This document shows positions 47,435 through 57,800 of a stretch of DNA of 64,000 bases, piece by piece (positions within the stretch are counted from its first letter, which is position 1; every line of letters begins with the position of its first letter). Under the pieces are notes generated by a model. It did not search any database and had not been told where the DNA came from. It was given only the letters and a program-made list of their open reading frames with translations. This DNA comes from Paracoccus isoporae (lineage in GTDB: Bacteria; Pseudomonadota; Alphaproteobacteria; Rhodobacterales; Rhodobacteraceae), in contig NZ_FNAH01000004.1 in NCBI RefSeq assembly GCF_900101865.1, positions 62,001-126,000 of the forward strand, in the 5' to 3' direction. A program made the translations under genes and the position numbers.

Positions 47435-48507
47435 CCCGCGCCGCCGATCCGCACCAGGTGGTTGTCCCAGGCAAGCGCGTGGCTCGACATGAGCGACAGG
47501 CCATCCGCATCCGCCACCCAGATCGCACCGCCGCCGTCAGTCAGCATGAAGCCGTCCGCGTCGCGGCTGGCGGCCCCGCAGATATCGGCGCGGCGCAGCG
47601 TGGACAGATGCGCCCCGTCCGCGCGGTGGATCATCACCACCCCGCCACGGGGCGAGGTGATGGCGATCAATCCCGACGCGGTCGCGGCGATGGAACCCGC
47701 GTAGGCCTTCATCGCAAAGCGTTCGGGTTCGGGCGGCGGGCAGCCACGCAGCGACGCCCCGTCAGGCGCGATGCCGAGCAGCGGGACCGGCTCTGCCACG
47801 TCGCCCTGCCACTGCATGGCAAAGCCGATCCCGCCGGGCAGCAGGGCCAGGTGCCGGATGGAGTTCTGCGCCAGTTCATCCGGCATTTCACGACGGGAGA
47901 CCAGATCGCCCTCCGCGCCGATCAGCGCGAGATTTGGCCGCATCCGGTCCAGGTTCAGCGGTTTGCGATCATCGGGGTCGGTCTCGATCCCACCATTCGC
48001 GACTGCCAGCCCGCCATCGGGACACAGCTTGATCTCATGCGGGCCGATGCCGTGGCTGTCCCACTCCCCGATCCGCGCATATCCGGCACGCACATCCCAC
48101 AGCCCGATCCGCCCGGCAGAGCCCTGCGCCACCACCTCGGAGGTGAACAGCAGCCGCCCGTCCGAGGCATAGGCGCCATGCCCGTTGAACTGCCGCCCCG
48201 CAGGCGGGCTCAGGCGCCGGATCACCGCGCCATCGCGGCAATCGATCACCAGCCCGAACCGCCCCGGCCTGCGGGCGAAGGCCACGATCTCGGCCCGGTA
48301 GGGATGGGCGGCGGCGGCATGGCCCCGATCCGGCAGCGGCACGGAAAAGGTGATGCGCCCATCCGCATCCAGCCCGCAAAGCGCGTGGCGCCCATCCGCC
48401 TGCCGCGCGGCGGCCACCCATCCCGGCTGGCCCACCGCCGCCCAACCACGCACCGGCAGCACCGCAGCGGCGGCCAGACCCTTCAGGAAGACCCGCCGAT
48501 CCGCCAT
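47431..48507 (-). CDS. DUF1513 family exported protein
   Basis: A 358-residue protein starting MADRRVFLKGLAAAAVLPVRGWA, a Tat-like signal (RRVFLKG) followed by a hydrophobic stretch. The rest has a beta-propeller-like pattern with repeated GRITFSVPLPDRGH, GIGPHEIKLCPDGGLAVANGGIETDP and RHLALLPGG segments, characteristic of DUF1513. These genes stand with imelysin and di-haem peroxidase genes in iron-related clusters. It is translated in a TGATG overlap with the imelysin gene upstream. Function is unknown; periplasmic iron handling is inferred from context. Confidence 0.85.
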   Translation of the reverse strand: MADRRVFLKGLAAAAVLPVRGWAAVGQPGWVAAARQADGRHALCGLDADGRITFSVPLPDRGHAAAAHPYRAEIVAFARRPGRFGLVIDCRDGAVIRRLSPPAGRQFNGHGAYASDGRLLFTSEVVAQGSAGRIGLWDVRAGYARIGEWDSHGIGPHEIKLCPDGGLAVANGGIETDPDDRKPLNLDRMRPNLALIGAEGDLVSRREMPDELAQNSIRHLALLPGGIGFAMQWQGDVAEPVPLLGIAPDGASLRGCPPPEPERFAMKAYAGSIAATASGLIAITSPRGGVVMIHRADGAHLSTLRRADICGAASRDADGFMLTDGGGAIWVADADGLSLMSSHALAWDNHLVRIGGAG

Positions 48508-49487
48508 CAATCGCCATCCAGCGAGTTGAACCCCAGAGTGAGGCCGAGCGCCTGACCGATCTCTTCCTCGACGATGTTGCGGGTCTGGCGGATGGCGCGT
48601 TGCAGCGCGATCAATTGCCGCCGGCCCTCCGGCTCGGCGGCCCCGTCGAAGACCGGGTCGTCCAGGCTCTCCGCGCGCGAGAGCGCCGCGTCGAACGCCG
48701 CCGCGCTGCGGGATGCGTCGGGGTAGAGCGCCAGGGCCATGTCCCGTATTCCCTGCAGCGACAGCGCCAGATTGCGCAGGCTGCGCCCCGAGGCGCGGCT
48801 TTCCGCACGCTCCGGGCGCGGCTGTTCGGGCGTGCCCATCGGTCGGCCCATACGGGTGTCCGCGGCATAGTCCAATCCGGTGATGATCTGGGTAAAGATC
48901 GCCTGCTGCGCTTCATCTGCGGTCAGATACCGGTCATTGCCCTCCTGACCGGCGCGGCGCAGCGTCTCCGCAAATTCCGGCCATGCCGCCGCGATCTCCG
49001 CCGACATGCGGGCAAGATCGGCAGCCGTCGCGCGGCGCATCCGGCACAGCACGTCCGGCGCGCCGTCGAGGCCCGGCGGATAGAGCAAACGCTCCAGCCC
49101 CGAAAACCCGCGCGCCGCGACCGACACCCCGGCAAAGGCCTCAGCATCATCGAGCAGCGGCGGATTGTCCCGTGCGATCGCCTGTTGCGTGCGGCGTCCT
49201 GACGATTTCGGGTCGGGCCAGAAGCTGATGGCGAGCGCCCGCCCGTCCTCCTCCACCGGGCCGAGGCGGAAGAAGCCGATCCGTGCCCATGCATCCCAGG
49301 CTGTCTGGTAGGGCGCGCGCAGCGCCTCGGCATCGCAGTCCTGCTCGGCCGCCGCCGCGAGCGCGGCGCTTTGCATGGCGAACCGCTGATAGGACGGGCC
49401 GATCACGTCCTGCGTCACCTCGTCCATATCGGCCATCGCGGCGGTTCCGAGGCAGCACAGAAGCACAAATGGTCCGGTCAGTCGCAT
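48507..49487 (-). CDS. Imelysin-family periplasmic protein
   Basis: A 326-residue member of the imelysin (M75) family, thought to act in iron uptake rather than as a peptidase. The signal peptide is MRLTGPFVLLCCLGTAAMA. The family GxHxxE site reads GFSGLERLLYPP, so the His is replaced by Ser, as seen in the second imelysin of such clusters. Other marks are WDAWARIGFFRLGP and SLRNLALSLQGIRDMAL. It forms a two-gene unit with DUF1513; the usual partner genes (a first imelysin, a di-haem peroxidase) are not upstream, where recA's terminator lies instead. Confidence 0.85.
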   Translation of the reverse strand: MRLTGPFVLLCCLGTAAMADMDEVTQDVIGPSYQRFAMQSAALAAAAEQDCDAEALRAPYQTAWDAWARIGFFRLGPVEEDGRALAISFWPDPKSSGRRTQQAIARDNPPLLDDAEAFAGVSVAARGFSGLERLLYPPGLDGAPDVLCRMRRATAADLARMSAEIAAAWPEFAETLRRAGQEGNDRYLTADEAQQAIFTQIITGLDYAADTRMGRPMGTPEQPRPERAESRASGRSLRNLALSLQGIRDMALALYPDASRSAAAFDAALSRAESLDDPVFDGAAEPEGRRQLIALQRAIRQTRNIVEEEIGQALGLTLGFNSLDGD

Positions 49488-49670
49488 CACCTCGTTCGTC
49501 CTCTCGCCATGAGCTTCGCGGATCAGCCGCGGAATTTAAGATGCGCCCGATGCTTGCTGAGGGTGATGCTGGCGGGGCGCGGCCATGTGATGTGCTGGAT
49601 GCCAGATAACTGCATGGCGCTCAAGAACTTGCGGGGCTGCTGGCGCGGCGGTCAGCTATCGGGATGCAAG

Positions 49671-49700
49671 AAAAAGCCCGGCATCAGAGGGATGCCGGGC
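49671..49700 (-). terminator. Rho-independent terminator of recA
   Basis: GCCCGGCAT and ATGCCGGGC form a 9-bp stem around a 7-nt loop, followed on the minus strand by five T. It lies 30 bp after the recA stop. Confidence 0.88.
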
Positions 49701-49730
49701 GGGTCTGACTTTCGGAGGAAGTCTGGCGGA

Positions 49731-50789
49731 TCATTCCTCCGACAGCACATCCTCGTCCTCGGGGTTCGCGTCGAATTCCAGCCCGTGGCTGGCGCGGATC
49801 TTGTCCTCGACCTCGACGGCAAGCGCCGGGTTTTCGCGCAGGAACTGCTTGGCGTTCTCGCGCCCCTGCCCGATCCGCTCATCCCCATAGGAATACCAAG
49901 AGCCGGATTTCTCGACCACGCCGGCCTTCACGCCCAGGTCGATCAGCTCGCCCATCTTGGAGATGCCCTCGCCATACATGATGTCGAATTCGACCTGGCG
50001 GAAGGGCGGCGCGACCTTGTTCTTGACGACCTTGACGCGGGTGGTGTTGCCGACCACCTCGTCGCGATCCTTCACCGCACCGATCCGGCGGATGTCGAGC
50101 CGCACCGAGGCGTAGAATTTCAGCGCGTTCCCGCCCGATGTGGTTTCCGGGCTGCCGAACATCACGCCGATCTTCATGCGGATCTGGTTGATGAAGATCA
50201 CCATGCAGTTCGACCGGCCAATCGAGGCGGTCAGCTTGCGCATCGCCTGGCTCATCAGCCGGGCCTGGGCGCCGACCTGGTGATCGCCCATATCGCCCTC
50301 GATCTCGGATTTCGGGGTCAGCGCGGCAACGGAGTCGACCACGACCATGCTGACCGCGCCGGAGCGCACCAGCGTGTCGACAATCTCAAGCGCCTGCTCG
50401 CCGGTATCGGGCTGCGAGATCAGCAGCTCGTCCAGGTTCACGCCCAGCTTGCGGGCGTAATGCGGATCGAGCGCGTGTTCGGCATCGACAAAGGCACAGA
50501 CCCCGCCCTTTTTCTGTTCCTCGGCCACAGCATGCAGCGTCAGCGTGGTCTTGCCGGAGCTTTCGGGGCCGTAAATCTCGATGATCCGGCCCTTCGGCAG
50601 ACCGCCAATGCCAAGCGCGATGTCGAGACCCAGCGAGCCGGTCGATGTCGCCTCGATCTCGGCGACCGGGTTGTCGGCGCCCAGCTTCATGATCGACCCC
50701 TTGCCGAACTGCCGCTCGATCTGCGCAAGGGCGCTGTCCAGGGCCTTCTGCTTGTCGGCCGATTTCTTGTCCATGGTCATGTCGTTCAT
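49731..50789 (-). CDS. recA: Recombinase RecA
   Basis: RecA forms filaments on single-stranded DNA for strand exchange and triggers LexA self-cleavage. The 352-residue protein has Walker [10 protein letters not shown], Walker [11 protein letters not shown], loop L1 [18 protein letters not shown], loop L2 [20 protein letters not shown] and an acidic tail ([13 protein letters not shown]). The start [12 protein letters not shown] at 50789 has AAGGAG about 10 nt upstream. A LexA box overlies the promoter and a terminator follows. Confidence 0.97.
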   Translation of the reverse strand: MNDMTMDKKSADKQKALDSALAQIERQFGKGSIMKLGADNPVAEIEATSTGSLGLDIALGIGGLPKGRIIEIYGPESSGKTTLTLHAVAEEQKKGGVCAFVDAEHALDPHYARKLGVNLDELLISQPDTGEQALEIVDTLVRSGAVSMVVVDSVAALTPKSEIEGDMGDHQVGAQARLMSQAMRKLTASIGRSNCMVIFINQIRMKIGVMFGSPETTSGGNALKFYASVRLDIRRIGAVKDRDEVVGNTTRVKVVKNKVAPPFRQVEFDIMYGEGISKMGELIDLGVKAGVVEKSGSWYSYGDERIGQGRENAKQFLRENPALAVEVEDKIRASHGLEFDANPEDEDVLSEE

Positions 50790-50852
50790 CCTGCCTGCAC
50801 TCCTTGCCCTTATGTCAGACCCGGTCCGGTTGCTCAATTGGCGCGGGGTTAT

Positions 50853-50896
50853 GTTCTGTTAATGTTCTCCATACGCGAAGCCAGGGTTATTGGCAA
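50853..50896 (-). promoter_or_regulatory. LexA (SOS) box and promoter of recA
   Basis: GTTC-TGTTAAT-GTTC at 50853-50867 is, on the minus strand, GAAC-N7-GAAC, the alphaproteobacterial SOS box. It abuts a -10-like TATGGA (50868-50873), which is 17 bp from TTGCCA (50891-50896). A repressor there would block the recA start. Confidence 0.85.
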
Positions 50897-50988
50897 GCAC
50901 AGAGCACGGTTACCGCGCAAAGCTTAAGCAACGGTTTACTTGGCCGGTGGCGCGCAATATTCCCGTCGCCGCTGACAAGGGGGACGGC

Positions 50989-51573
50989 ATGCTGATCTTT
51001 TGGGAACACCGGCTGGTCTTTCTGGCCACGCCGAAAGCGGGTTCGACCGCCATCGAGACCGCGCTCGAGCCGCTGGCGAGCCTGGCCGTGCAGCGCCCGC
51101 CCGAGATGAAGCACGCCGATGCGGCCCGGTTCCACCGCCATATCCATCCCTGGCTGCGCGAGATGACCGCCGATCATTTCACCACCGTCGCGCTGATGCG
51201 CGAACCGGTGGAGTGGCTGCGAAGCTGGTACCGGTTCCATCTGCGCGACGCGCAGGAGGAGGACGCAGCCATGCCGGCGGAGCAGTTCGAGGGTTTTGCG
51301 CGGCGCTATCTCGACCAGCCCAAATCGCTGACCCAGGGGATCGGCACGCAATCGGCCTTCCTGACCGCGGCCGAAGCGCCGGTGGACCGGATCTTCCGCT
51401 ACGAGCAGATCGACGCTTTCACCCGCTTCCTGGACGAGTGGCTGGATTGCGAGATCAGCCTGCCGCGGATCAACGTGCCGCCATCGGCCGATGTCAGCCT
51501 GTCGCCGGCCACCGAGACCGCGCTGCGCCAGGCGCTGTCAGAGGACTTCGCGCTTTACGATTCGCTGCGCTGA
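50989..51573 (+). CDS. Sulfotransferase-family protein
   Basis: A 194-residue protein resembling cytosolic sulfotransferases, which move sulfate from PAPS to an acceptor. LVFLATPKAGSTAIETAL is the 5'-phosphosulfate loop and REPVEWLRSWYRF the 3'-phosphate motif. The protein is short for the family. I place the start at the ATG 50989 with GGGGGA upstream; the open frame runs 33 codons further using TTG. It diverges from recA. The 3' end overlaps the convergent kinase gene by 19 bp. The acceptor is unknown. Confidence 0.82.
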   Translation: MLIFWEHRLVFLATPKAGSTAIETALEPLASLAVQRPPEMKHADAARFHRHIHPWLREMTADHFTTVALMREPVEWLRSWYRFHLRDAQEEDAAMPAEQFEGFARRYLDQPKSLTQGIGTQSAFLTAAEAPVDRIFRYEQIDAFTRFLDEWLDCEISLPRINVPPSADVSLSPATETALRQALSEDFALYDSLR

Positions 51574-53618
51574 TCCCCTGCGCTCAGCCGTTCGGCGACG
51601 AGGCCGACCAACTCGGTGAGCGAGAAGGGTTTTTGCAGGAACGCCGCCCCGGCGACCGGGTTGCGTCCATCCTCGAACACATCCTCGGTATAGCCGGACA
51701 TGAAGATGACGCCGGTGCCGGGCCGGTCCTTCAGCGCGCGGCGGACCCAGCTCACCCCGTCAAGCCCCGGCATGACCACGTCGGAGATCAGCAGATCGAC
51801 CGTCAGCCGCTCGTCGCGTAGCAATTCGAGCGCGTCCTCGCCTGAATCGGCCTCGATCACCTCGTAGCCATGCAGGCGCAGCGCGCGCCCGGCAAAGGCG
51901 CGCACCGGATCCTCGTCCTCGACCAGCAGAACGGTCCGGTTGGCCGGCGCGGCGGGCGCGGCGGGCTTGGCCGGGTCGGGATCGGGGCTCTCGCTGTCCG
52001 TCTCCGCACCGCTATGCGCAGGAAGATAGATCGAGAAGGCGGTGCCCGCCCCCGGCGTGGAATCGCACACGATATAGCCGCCGGTCTGCTTCACGATCCC
52101 GTACGCCGTGGACAGGCCCAGCCCGGTGCCCTCGCCATAGCGCTTCGTGGTGAAGAACGGCTCGAAGATCTTGCCCATCACGTCGGGCGGCATGCCCACG
52201 CCTTCATCGGTCACCCGCACCAGCACGTAGCGGCCGGGCGGCACCGCGAACCGGCCGAGCAGCCTTGCGGTCCCAAGCTCCACATTCTCGGTCGAGATGA
52301 CGATCCGGCCGCCCTCCGGCATGGCGTCGCGGGCGTTGACGACGAGGTTCATGATGACCTGTTCGATCTTGCCGCGATCCGCGCGAACCGGCTCCAGCGT
52401 CGAGTCGTGGCGCATCTCCACCACGATCTTCTCTCCGACCAGCCGATTCAGCAGATGCGAGAGATCGGCGATGGTGTCACGCATGTCGAGCTGCTGCGGC
52501 TTCAGCGCCTGCTTGCGCGAGAACGCCAGCAGATGGCTGACCAGGTTGGCGGCGCGGTTGGTGTTCTGGCTGATCTGGTCGAGATCGCCGAAATCCGGGT
52601 CGCCCTTGTCGTGGCGCAGCATCAGCAGGTCGCAATGGCCACTGATCGCGGTCAGCAGATTGTTGAAATCATGCGCAATTCCGCCGGCCAACTGGCCGAT
52701 GGCCTGCATTTTCTGGCTTTGCACGAACTGCGCCTCCAGCGTCTTCAGCGCGCGGGCATCCGACAAGACCGCGATCAGGGTCTGCGCATCCTCCGCCTCG
52801 GGGTGAAGCGAGACCTGGATGAACCTGTCCTGCCCCGCGCGCGGGGCGCGCAGCACTTCGGGCGGTGGCGGGGTGCGCGCCTGCAGCGCCTCGCTCAGCC
52901 AGTCCTCATAGGGCCGGCCCAGCCCGTCGAGCAGTTTCGAGACATGCAGCCCGGTCGCGTCGCCGCCGCAGAACTGCCCGGCCGCCTCGTTGGCATGCAG
53001 GATCGTGCCGTCCTGGGCCACGCGCAGCACGGCGATCGGCAGGCGGTCGTAATCCAGCGGCGCCAGATCGCCCGGCTCCGCCGTGCATCGCGGGGGCTGG
53101 CGTTTCAGCGTCAGGCGCAGCACATCGCCGCCGATGTAATCCGCCTGCAGCATCCGCCCATCACCCAGGCCGCGCTCCGCCGTGCCGGCGCGGGCCGCCC
53201 GACCGATCAGCCGCGACATCTCCCCTGCCGCATCGGCGAGCAGCGAGGACAGTGACGCGGAGAGCGGCCGGCCCTGCTGGTCGCCCCAATTCCGTCGCGC
53301 TTCGGCCGACTGGCCCAGCACCACGCCCGAATCCGCCGCGACCGCCCATTCGGTCCATTCGCTCCGCGCCAGTTCGCGCCGCAGCAGTGCCAGGTGGCGA
53401 CGTTGCACCCAGATCGCCCGAAGCCGCGTCAGCGCGATGCCGATCCCGAGGACGTACCAGGCCAGCACCATCACGGCGAGGATCAGCATCAGCGGCGTGC
53501 CGGGATTGTCGCGCTCCGAGGTGGCGGCGAGCCAGATTTCCCCGATCAGCATCGGCAGCATCAGCACAGGCACCCAGAGCGCGGCGTTGCGTGGCACGAG
53601 CCCTGTCAGTCTGGCCAT
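51555..53618 (-). CDS. cckA: CckA-like hybrid sensor histidine kinase
   Basis: In Alphaproteobacteria CckA phosphorylates ChpT and thereby CtrA, controlling cell cycle, motility or gene transfer agents. The 687-residue protein has two N-terminal membrane helices (about 12-32 and 41-65), a PAS-like region (190-300), a HisKA domain with His316 in GGIAHDFNNLLTAISGHCD, a HATPase domain (NLVVNARDAMPEGG, GTGLGLSTAYGIVKQTGG) and a C-terminal receiver with Asp613 in LLISDVVMPGLDG and Lys in FLQKPF. This order is that of CckA. It converges with the sulfotransferase gene. Confidence 0.9.
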   Translation of the reverse strand: MARLTGLVPRNAALWVPVLMLPMLIGEIWLAATSERDNPGTPLMLILAVMVLAWYVLGIGIALTRLRAIWVQRRHLALLRRELARSEWTEWAVAADSGVVLGQSAEARRNWGDQQGRPLSASLSSLLADAAGEMSRLIGRAARAGTAERGLGDGRMLQADYIGGDVLRLTLKRQPPRCTAEPGDLAPLDYDRLPIAVLRVAQDGTILHANEAAGQFCGGDATGLHVSKLLDGLGRPYEDWLSEALQARTPPPPEVLRAPRAGQDRFIQVSLHPEAEDAQTLIAVLSDARALKTLEAQFVQSQKMQAIGQLAGGIAHDFNNLLTAISGHCDLLMLRHDKGDPDFGDLDQISQNTNRAANLVSHLLAFSRKQALKPQQLDMRDTIADLSHLLNRLVGEKIVVEMRHDSTLEPVRADRGKIEQVIMNLVVNARDAMPEGGRIVISTENVELGTARLLGRFAVPPGRYVLVRVTDEGVGMPPDVMGKIFEPFFTTKRYGEGTGLGLSTAYGIVKQTGGYIVCDSTPGAGTAFSIYLPAHSGAETDSESPDPDPAKPAAPAAPANRTVLLVEDEDPVRAFAGRALRLHGYEVIEADSGEDALELLRDERLTVDLLISDVVMPGLDGVSWVRRALKDRPGTGVIFMSGYTEDVFEDGRNPVAGAAFLQKPFSLTELVGLVAERLSAGDQRSES

Positions 53619-53677
53619 GGCAATATGCTCCCGTTCCGATCCAGATCGTTCCCTAGAAGCCCCGGTTTAACAAAAGG

Positions 53678-54847
53678 TTAACCCGGTTCGCCAGCCTGAA
53701 GAAGCGCCATGAAAAACCCGTCCGACGCGTCGTCAGGGGTCCAGCGTCGGCGCTCTATCTCGCGAAAGCCCGGCGCGCGATCCAGGAACGCGGCGATCTG
53801 GGCGTCGTTCTCGCCCTCCAGAAGCGAACAGGTCATATAGGCCAGATGACCGCCTGGCAGAACCAGCGGGGCGGTCTCGTCCAGGATCGCGGCCTGTGTC
53901 TGAAGCAGCCGGTCGAGCCCCGCCCGTGTCAGCCGCCATTTGGCGTCGGGCGTTCTGCGCCAGGTGCCGGAGCCCGAGCAGGGCACATCCGCGACAACCA
54001 GATCATAGCTGCCGCGCAATTGGCCCGGCGAGGCGATCTCCACCGCGGCACCGGCCCGGCGGGCGCGCGCGGGCAGATCGGCCATGCGGCCCGGTGCGGC
54101 GTCATGGGCCACGATCCGCGCATCGCTCCGCGCGGCAAGCGCCAGCGACTTGCCGCCGCCCCCCGCGCAATAATCCAGCACGCTGTCGCCCGGTCTCAAC
54201 GGCAGCGCCGCGCAGGCCAGTTGCGGCGACAGATCCTGCAACTCCACCATCCCGCCGAGATAGGCGTCCGAGCGGCCAATCCGCCGCTCCCCCGCCGTCA
54301 CCTGCAACGCCGTGGGCAACTGCGGCGACGCCACCGTCTCGATGCCTGCTGCCGCCAGGCCGGCCCGCGCCTGTTCCGGGGTGGCGCGGCGCGGGTTCAC
54401 CCGCAGCCAGACCGGCGCGCGGCTGCGCATCGCATGGGCCAGATGCAGCGCCCGTTCCCCCAGAGAAGCCTGCCAGTCGGGCCAGATCCAGCCCGGCAGA
54501 TCCGGCAGGGCGAGCGCCTGCGCGCGGTCTATCCCGGCGGCTCTCTCTGCCTCCGACAAGGGCGCCGGAGAATGCCCCTGACCGCTGAAGATCTCCTTCG
54601 GTGCACCGCCTTCGGCACGGATCATGCCGAGAAAGATCGCCCGACCGCTCATCCCGCCGCCAAGCGCGGCGAGGCTGTCGCGCCGCCGCAGCGCCTCGAA
54701 GACCAGGTCGCGCACCGCCGCGCGGTCGCCGGATCCGGCAAACCGGCTGGACCGCGCCCAGCCGATCAGCGCCGGCTCTGCCGCGTCACCCGCCAGCACG
54801 CGGTCGAGGATCGGGATCGCGGCCGCGACACGCGCGCCGGGCGTCAT
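53678..54847 (-). CDS. RsmB/NOP-family RNA 5-methylcytosine methyltransferase
   Basis: A 389-residue methyltransferase that would make m5C in rRNA (RsmB acts on 16S C967). The SAM-binding motif is VLDYCAGGGGKSLALAA, motif IV is VADVPCSGSGTWRRTPD and motif VI is YMTCSLLEGEN, giving the two active-site cysteines. The N-terminal third is short and lacks a clear NusB-like domain of E. coli RsmB. Its ATG overlaps the RND pump stop as ATGA, an unusual partner. Confidence 0.9.
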   Translation of the reverse strand: MTPGARVAAAIPILDRVLAGDAAEPALIGWARSSRFAGSGDRAAVRDLVFEALRRRDSLAALGGGMSGRAIFLGMIRAEGGAPKEIFSGQGHSPAPLSEAERAAGIDRAQALALPDLPGWIWPDWQASLGERALHLAHAMRSRAPVWLRVNPRRATPEQARAGLAAAGIETVASPQLPTALQVTAGERRIGRSDAYLGGMVELQDLSPQLACAALPLRPGDSVLDYCAGGGGKSLALAARSDARIVAHDAAPGRMADLPARARRAGAAVEIASPGQLRGSYDLVVADVPCSGSGTWRRTPDAKWRLTRAGLDRLLQTQAAILDETAPLVLPGGHLAYMTCSLLEGENDAQIAAFLDRAPGFREIERRRWTPDDASDGFFMALLQAGEPG

Positions 54848-57800
54848 TCCGCGGGCTCCGTCTCCCGCGCGCTGTTGATGCCGACCCGGCGCGAGATGAA
54901 GCGGCCAAGCCGCGTCTGCCCGCCATGGATCACCGAGAACAGCGCCGGCACGAAGAGCAGCGACAACAGCGTCGAGAGCAGCAGCCCGCCGATCACCGCA
55001 ATCGCCATGGGAGAGCGGAATTCCCCGCCCGCGCCGCTGCCGATGGCCGACGGGACCATCCCCGCCGTCATGGCGATGGTGGTCATCACAATGGGCCGGG
55101 CGCGCTTGTGCACCGCGTCGAGCAGCGCCTCGCGTTTCGGGACGCCCTCTGTCATTGCGGTCAGGGCGAACTCGACCAGCATGATGGCGTTCTTGGTGAC
55201 GATCCCCATCAGCATCAGAAAGCCGATCATCACCGGCAGGCTCATCGCGAAGCCGAAGAAATACAGCCCGAAAATCGCCCCGCCAATGGCCAGCGGCAGG
55301 GAGAGCAGGATCGAGATCGGGGTGATGAAGCTGTGGAACAGAAGCACCAGCACCACGAAGACCAGCAGGATCCCCGCCGCCATCGCGGTGCCGAACGCCT
55401 CGAAGATGTCGCCCATGATCTCGGCATCGCCAGAGGCCTGGATCTCGGTCCCCGGCGGCAATTCGATCTGGCCCTGCAAGGCCTTCACCTTCTGATCCGC
55501 CTCGCCCAGGGTCGTGCCCTCGGTCAGGTTCGCGGTGACGGAGGTGCGGAAACGCCGGTCATAGCGGCTGATCTCGGTGGCACCCGCGCTGATGCCTACA
55601 TCCGCAACCGCCTCGAGCGGCACCTGGCCGACCGCGCTTGGCACCCGCAGATTGCGCACCTCGTCCAGGTTCTCGCGGGAATTGCGATCCAGCCGGACCA
55701 TGATCGGCACCTGGCTGTCGCCGGCATTGAACTTGGCCAGGTTGGATTCGGAATCTCCGATCGTGGCGATGCGCAGCGTCGTGGCCAGGTCGATCGCCGT
55801 CACGCCGAGCTGCGCCGCAATATCGGGTTTCGGGGTGACGGTGATTTCCGGCCGCCGCAGATTGGCGGAACTGGAGACACCTTCCAGCTCCGGCATCTGC
55901 TTCATCTCGTCGGCCAGAAGCTGCGCGGCCTCCGCCGCACCTGCTTCGCTGTCACCCAGAACGCTGATCGCCAGATCATTGTCGCCATTCTCGTTCTGAA
56001 AGCTCAGCCGCAGATCCGGCATGTCGGACAGAAGCCGCTTCACCTCCTCCTCAAGCGCGAACTGGCTGCGCGCGCGATCCGCCTTGTCGCCATAATTGAT
56101 GAACAGCTTCGCCGAGGCGACGTCGCTGCCGCCGCCTTCGACAAAGACCGATTGCACCTCCGGCACCTCGTCCAGCCTGCGGGTGATGCGGCGGGCGACG
56201 TCCTCGGTGTCGGTGATGGTGGCGCCCGGCGGCAGATCGGCGGTGACGGTGGACCGGCCGATATCGGTGGGCGGCATAAACTCGGTCGGCAGAAGCGTGG
56301 CGGAGTAGATCGAGCCGATGAAGATCATCACCCCGGCGAGCAGCGTCAGCAGCCGGTGCCTGAGCGTCCAGCCCGACACCGCCATCAGGCCGCGCATGAT
56401 GAACCCGTCCCGCGCCTCGCTGTGATGGGCATCCTTCATCAGATAAGCGGCCATCATCGGCGTGATGATCCGCGCCACCAGCAGCGAGAACAGCACAGAA
56501 ACGGCCACCGTCAGGCCGAACTGCTTGAAATACTGCCCGGCAATGCCCGACATGAAGCTGACCGGCGCGAAGACCGCGACGATGGAAAAGCTGATGGCGA
56601 TGACCGTCGTGCCGATCTCGGTCGCCGCCTCCTCGGACGCCTCATAGGCGGGGACGCCCATATTGATGTGGCGCACGATGTTCTCGATCTCGACGATGGC
56701 GTCATCTACCAGGATGCCCGTCACCAGCGTGATCCCCAGCAGGCTGATGGAATTGAGCGTGAAGCCCAGCATCTCCATCACGAAGAAGGTCGGGATGATG
56801 GACAGGGGCAACGCCACCGCCGCGATCAGCGTCGCCCGCCAGTTGCGCAGGAACAGGAACACCACGATGATGGCGAGCGCCGCGCCCTCGTAGAGTGTTT
56901 CCATCGCCTGGTGGAAATTGGCCTCGGTATAGACCGTCACATCGTCAATGAGGAAGATCTCGGTCGAGGGATAGGCCTGCTGAAGCTCGGCCAGGCGCTC
57001 CTTCGTGCCCTCGGCGGCTTCAAGATCCGATTCCCCGCTGGCCCGGAACACCCCGAACGCCACCACCGGCGCGCCGTCATACAGCGCGAAGCTGCGCTCT
57101 TCGGACGCGCCGTCAATGATCTGGCCGATCTGGTCCAGCCGGATCGTCGCGCCGTCGCCGATGCGGATCGGGGTCGCGCCAAGCTGGTCCAGCGTGTCCG
57201 CCGCACCAAGCGCGCGGATCGAGAACTCGGTGCCGGCCAGATCCCCCCTGCCCCCGCCCAGGTCGATATTGAGGGCCCGAAGCTGCTGCGACACGCTGGC
57301 GGCGGTCAGCCCGTGGGCCAGCAGCCGGTCGGGGTCGAGCTCCACCTTGATCTCGCGATCGGCGCCGCCCATGCGGCTGACCTTGCCGACCGCGTCCACC
57401 GTCGCCAGTTCGCGGGCGATCACATCCTCGACGAAACTCGACAATTCCTCGATGGAGCGCCCCTGATCGCGCACCGCGTAAGTCAGGATCGGCATCCCGG
57501 TCACATCGAGCCGTCGCACCACGGGTTCGGTGATGTCGTCGGGCAGATCGCCGCGCACCTCGGCAACGGCGTCCTTGATGTCGTTCACCGCCCGGTCACT
57601 GTCGGTTTCAAGCTCGAACTCCACCAGAACCGAGAGCGCCGCATCGGTGGCCGTGACGGTCGTGTGCCGCACGCCGGTGACGGAGGCGATGGCATCCTCG
57701 ATCGGTTGCGCGACCTGGGTAATCAACTCGGACGGTGCCGCGCCGGGCTGCGCGACCGAGACGGTCACGAGCGGCAGGTCGATATTGGGAAATTGCGTGA

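Noticed and set aside
49501..49670. A possible small gene between imelysin and the recA terminator
   Set aside because: No frame with a start, ribosome site and coding-like composition stands out.
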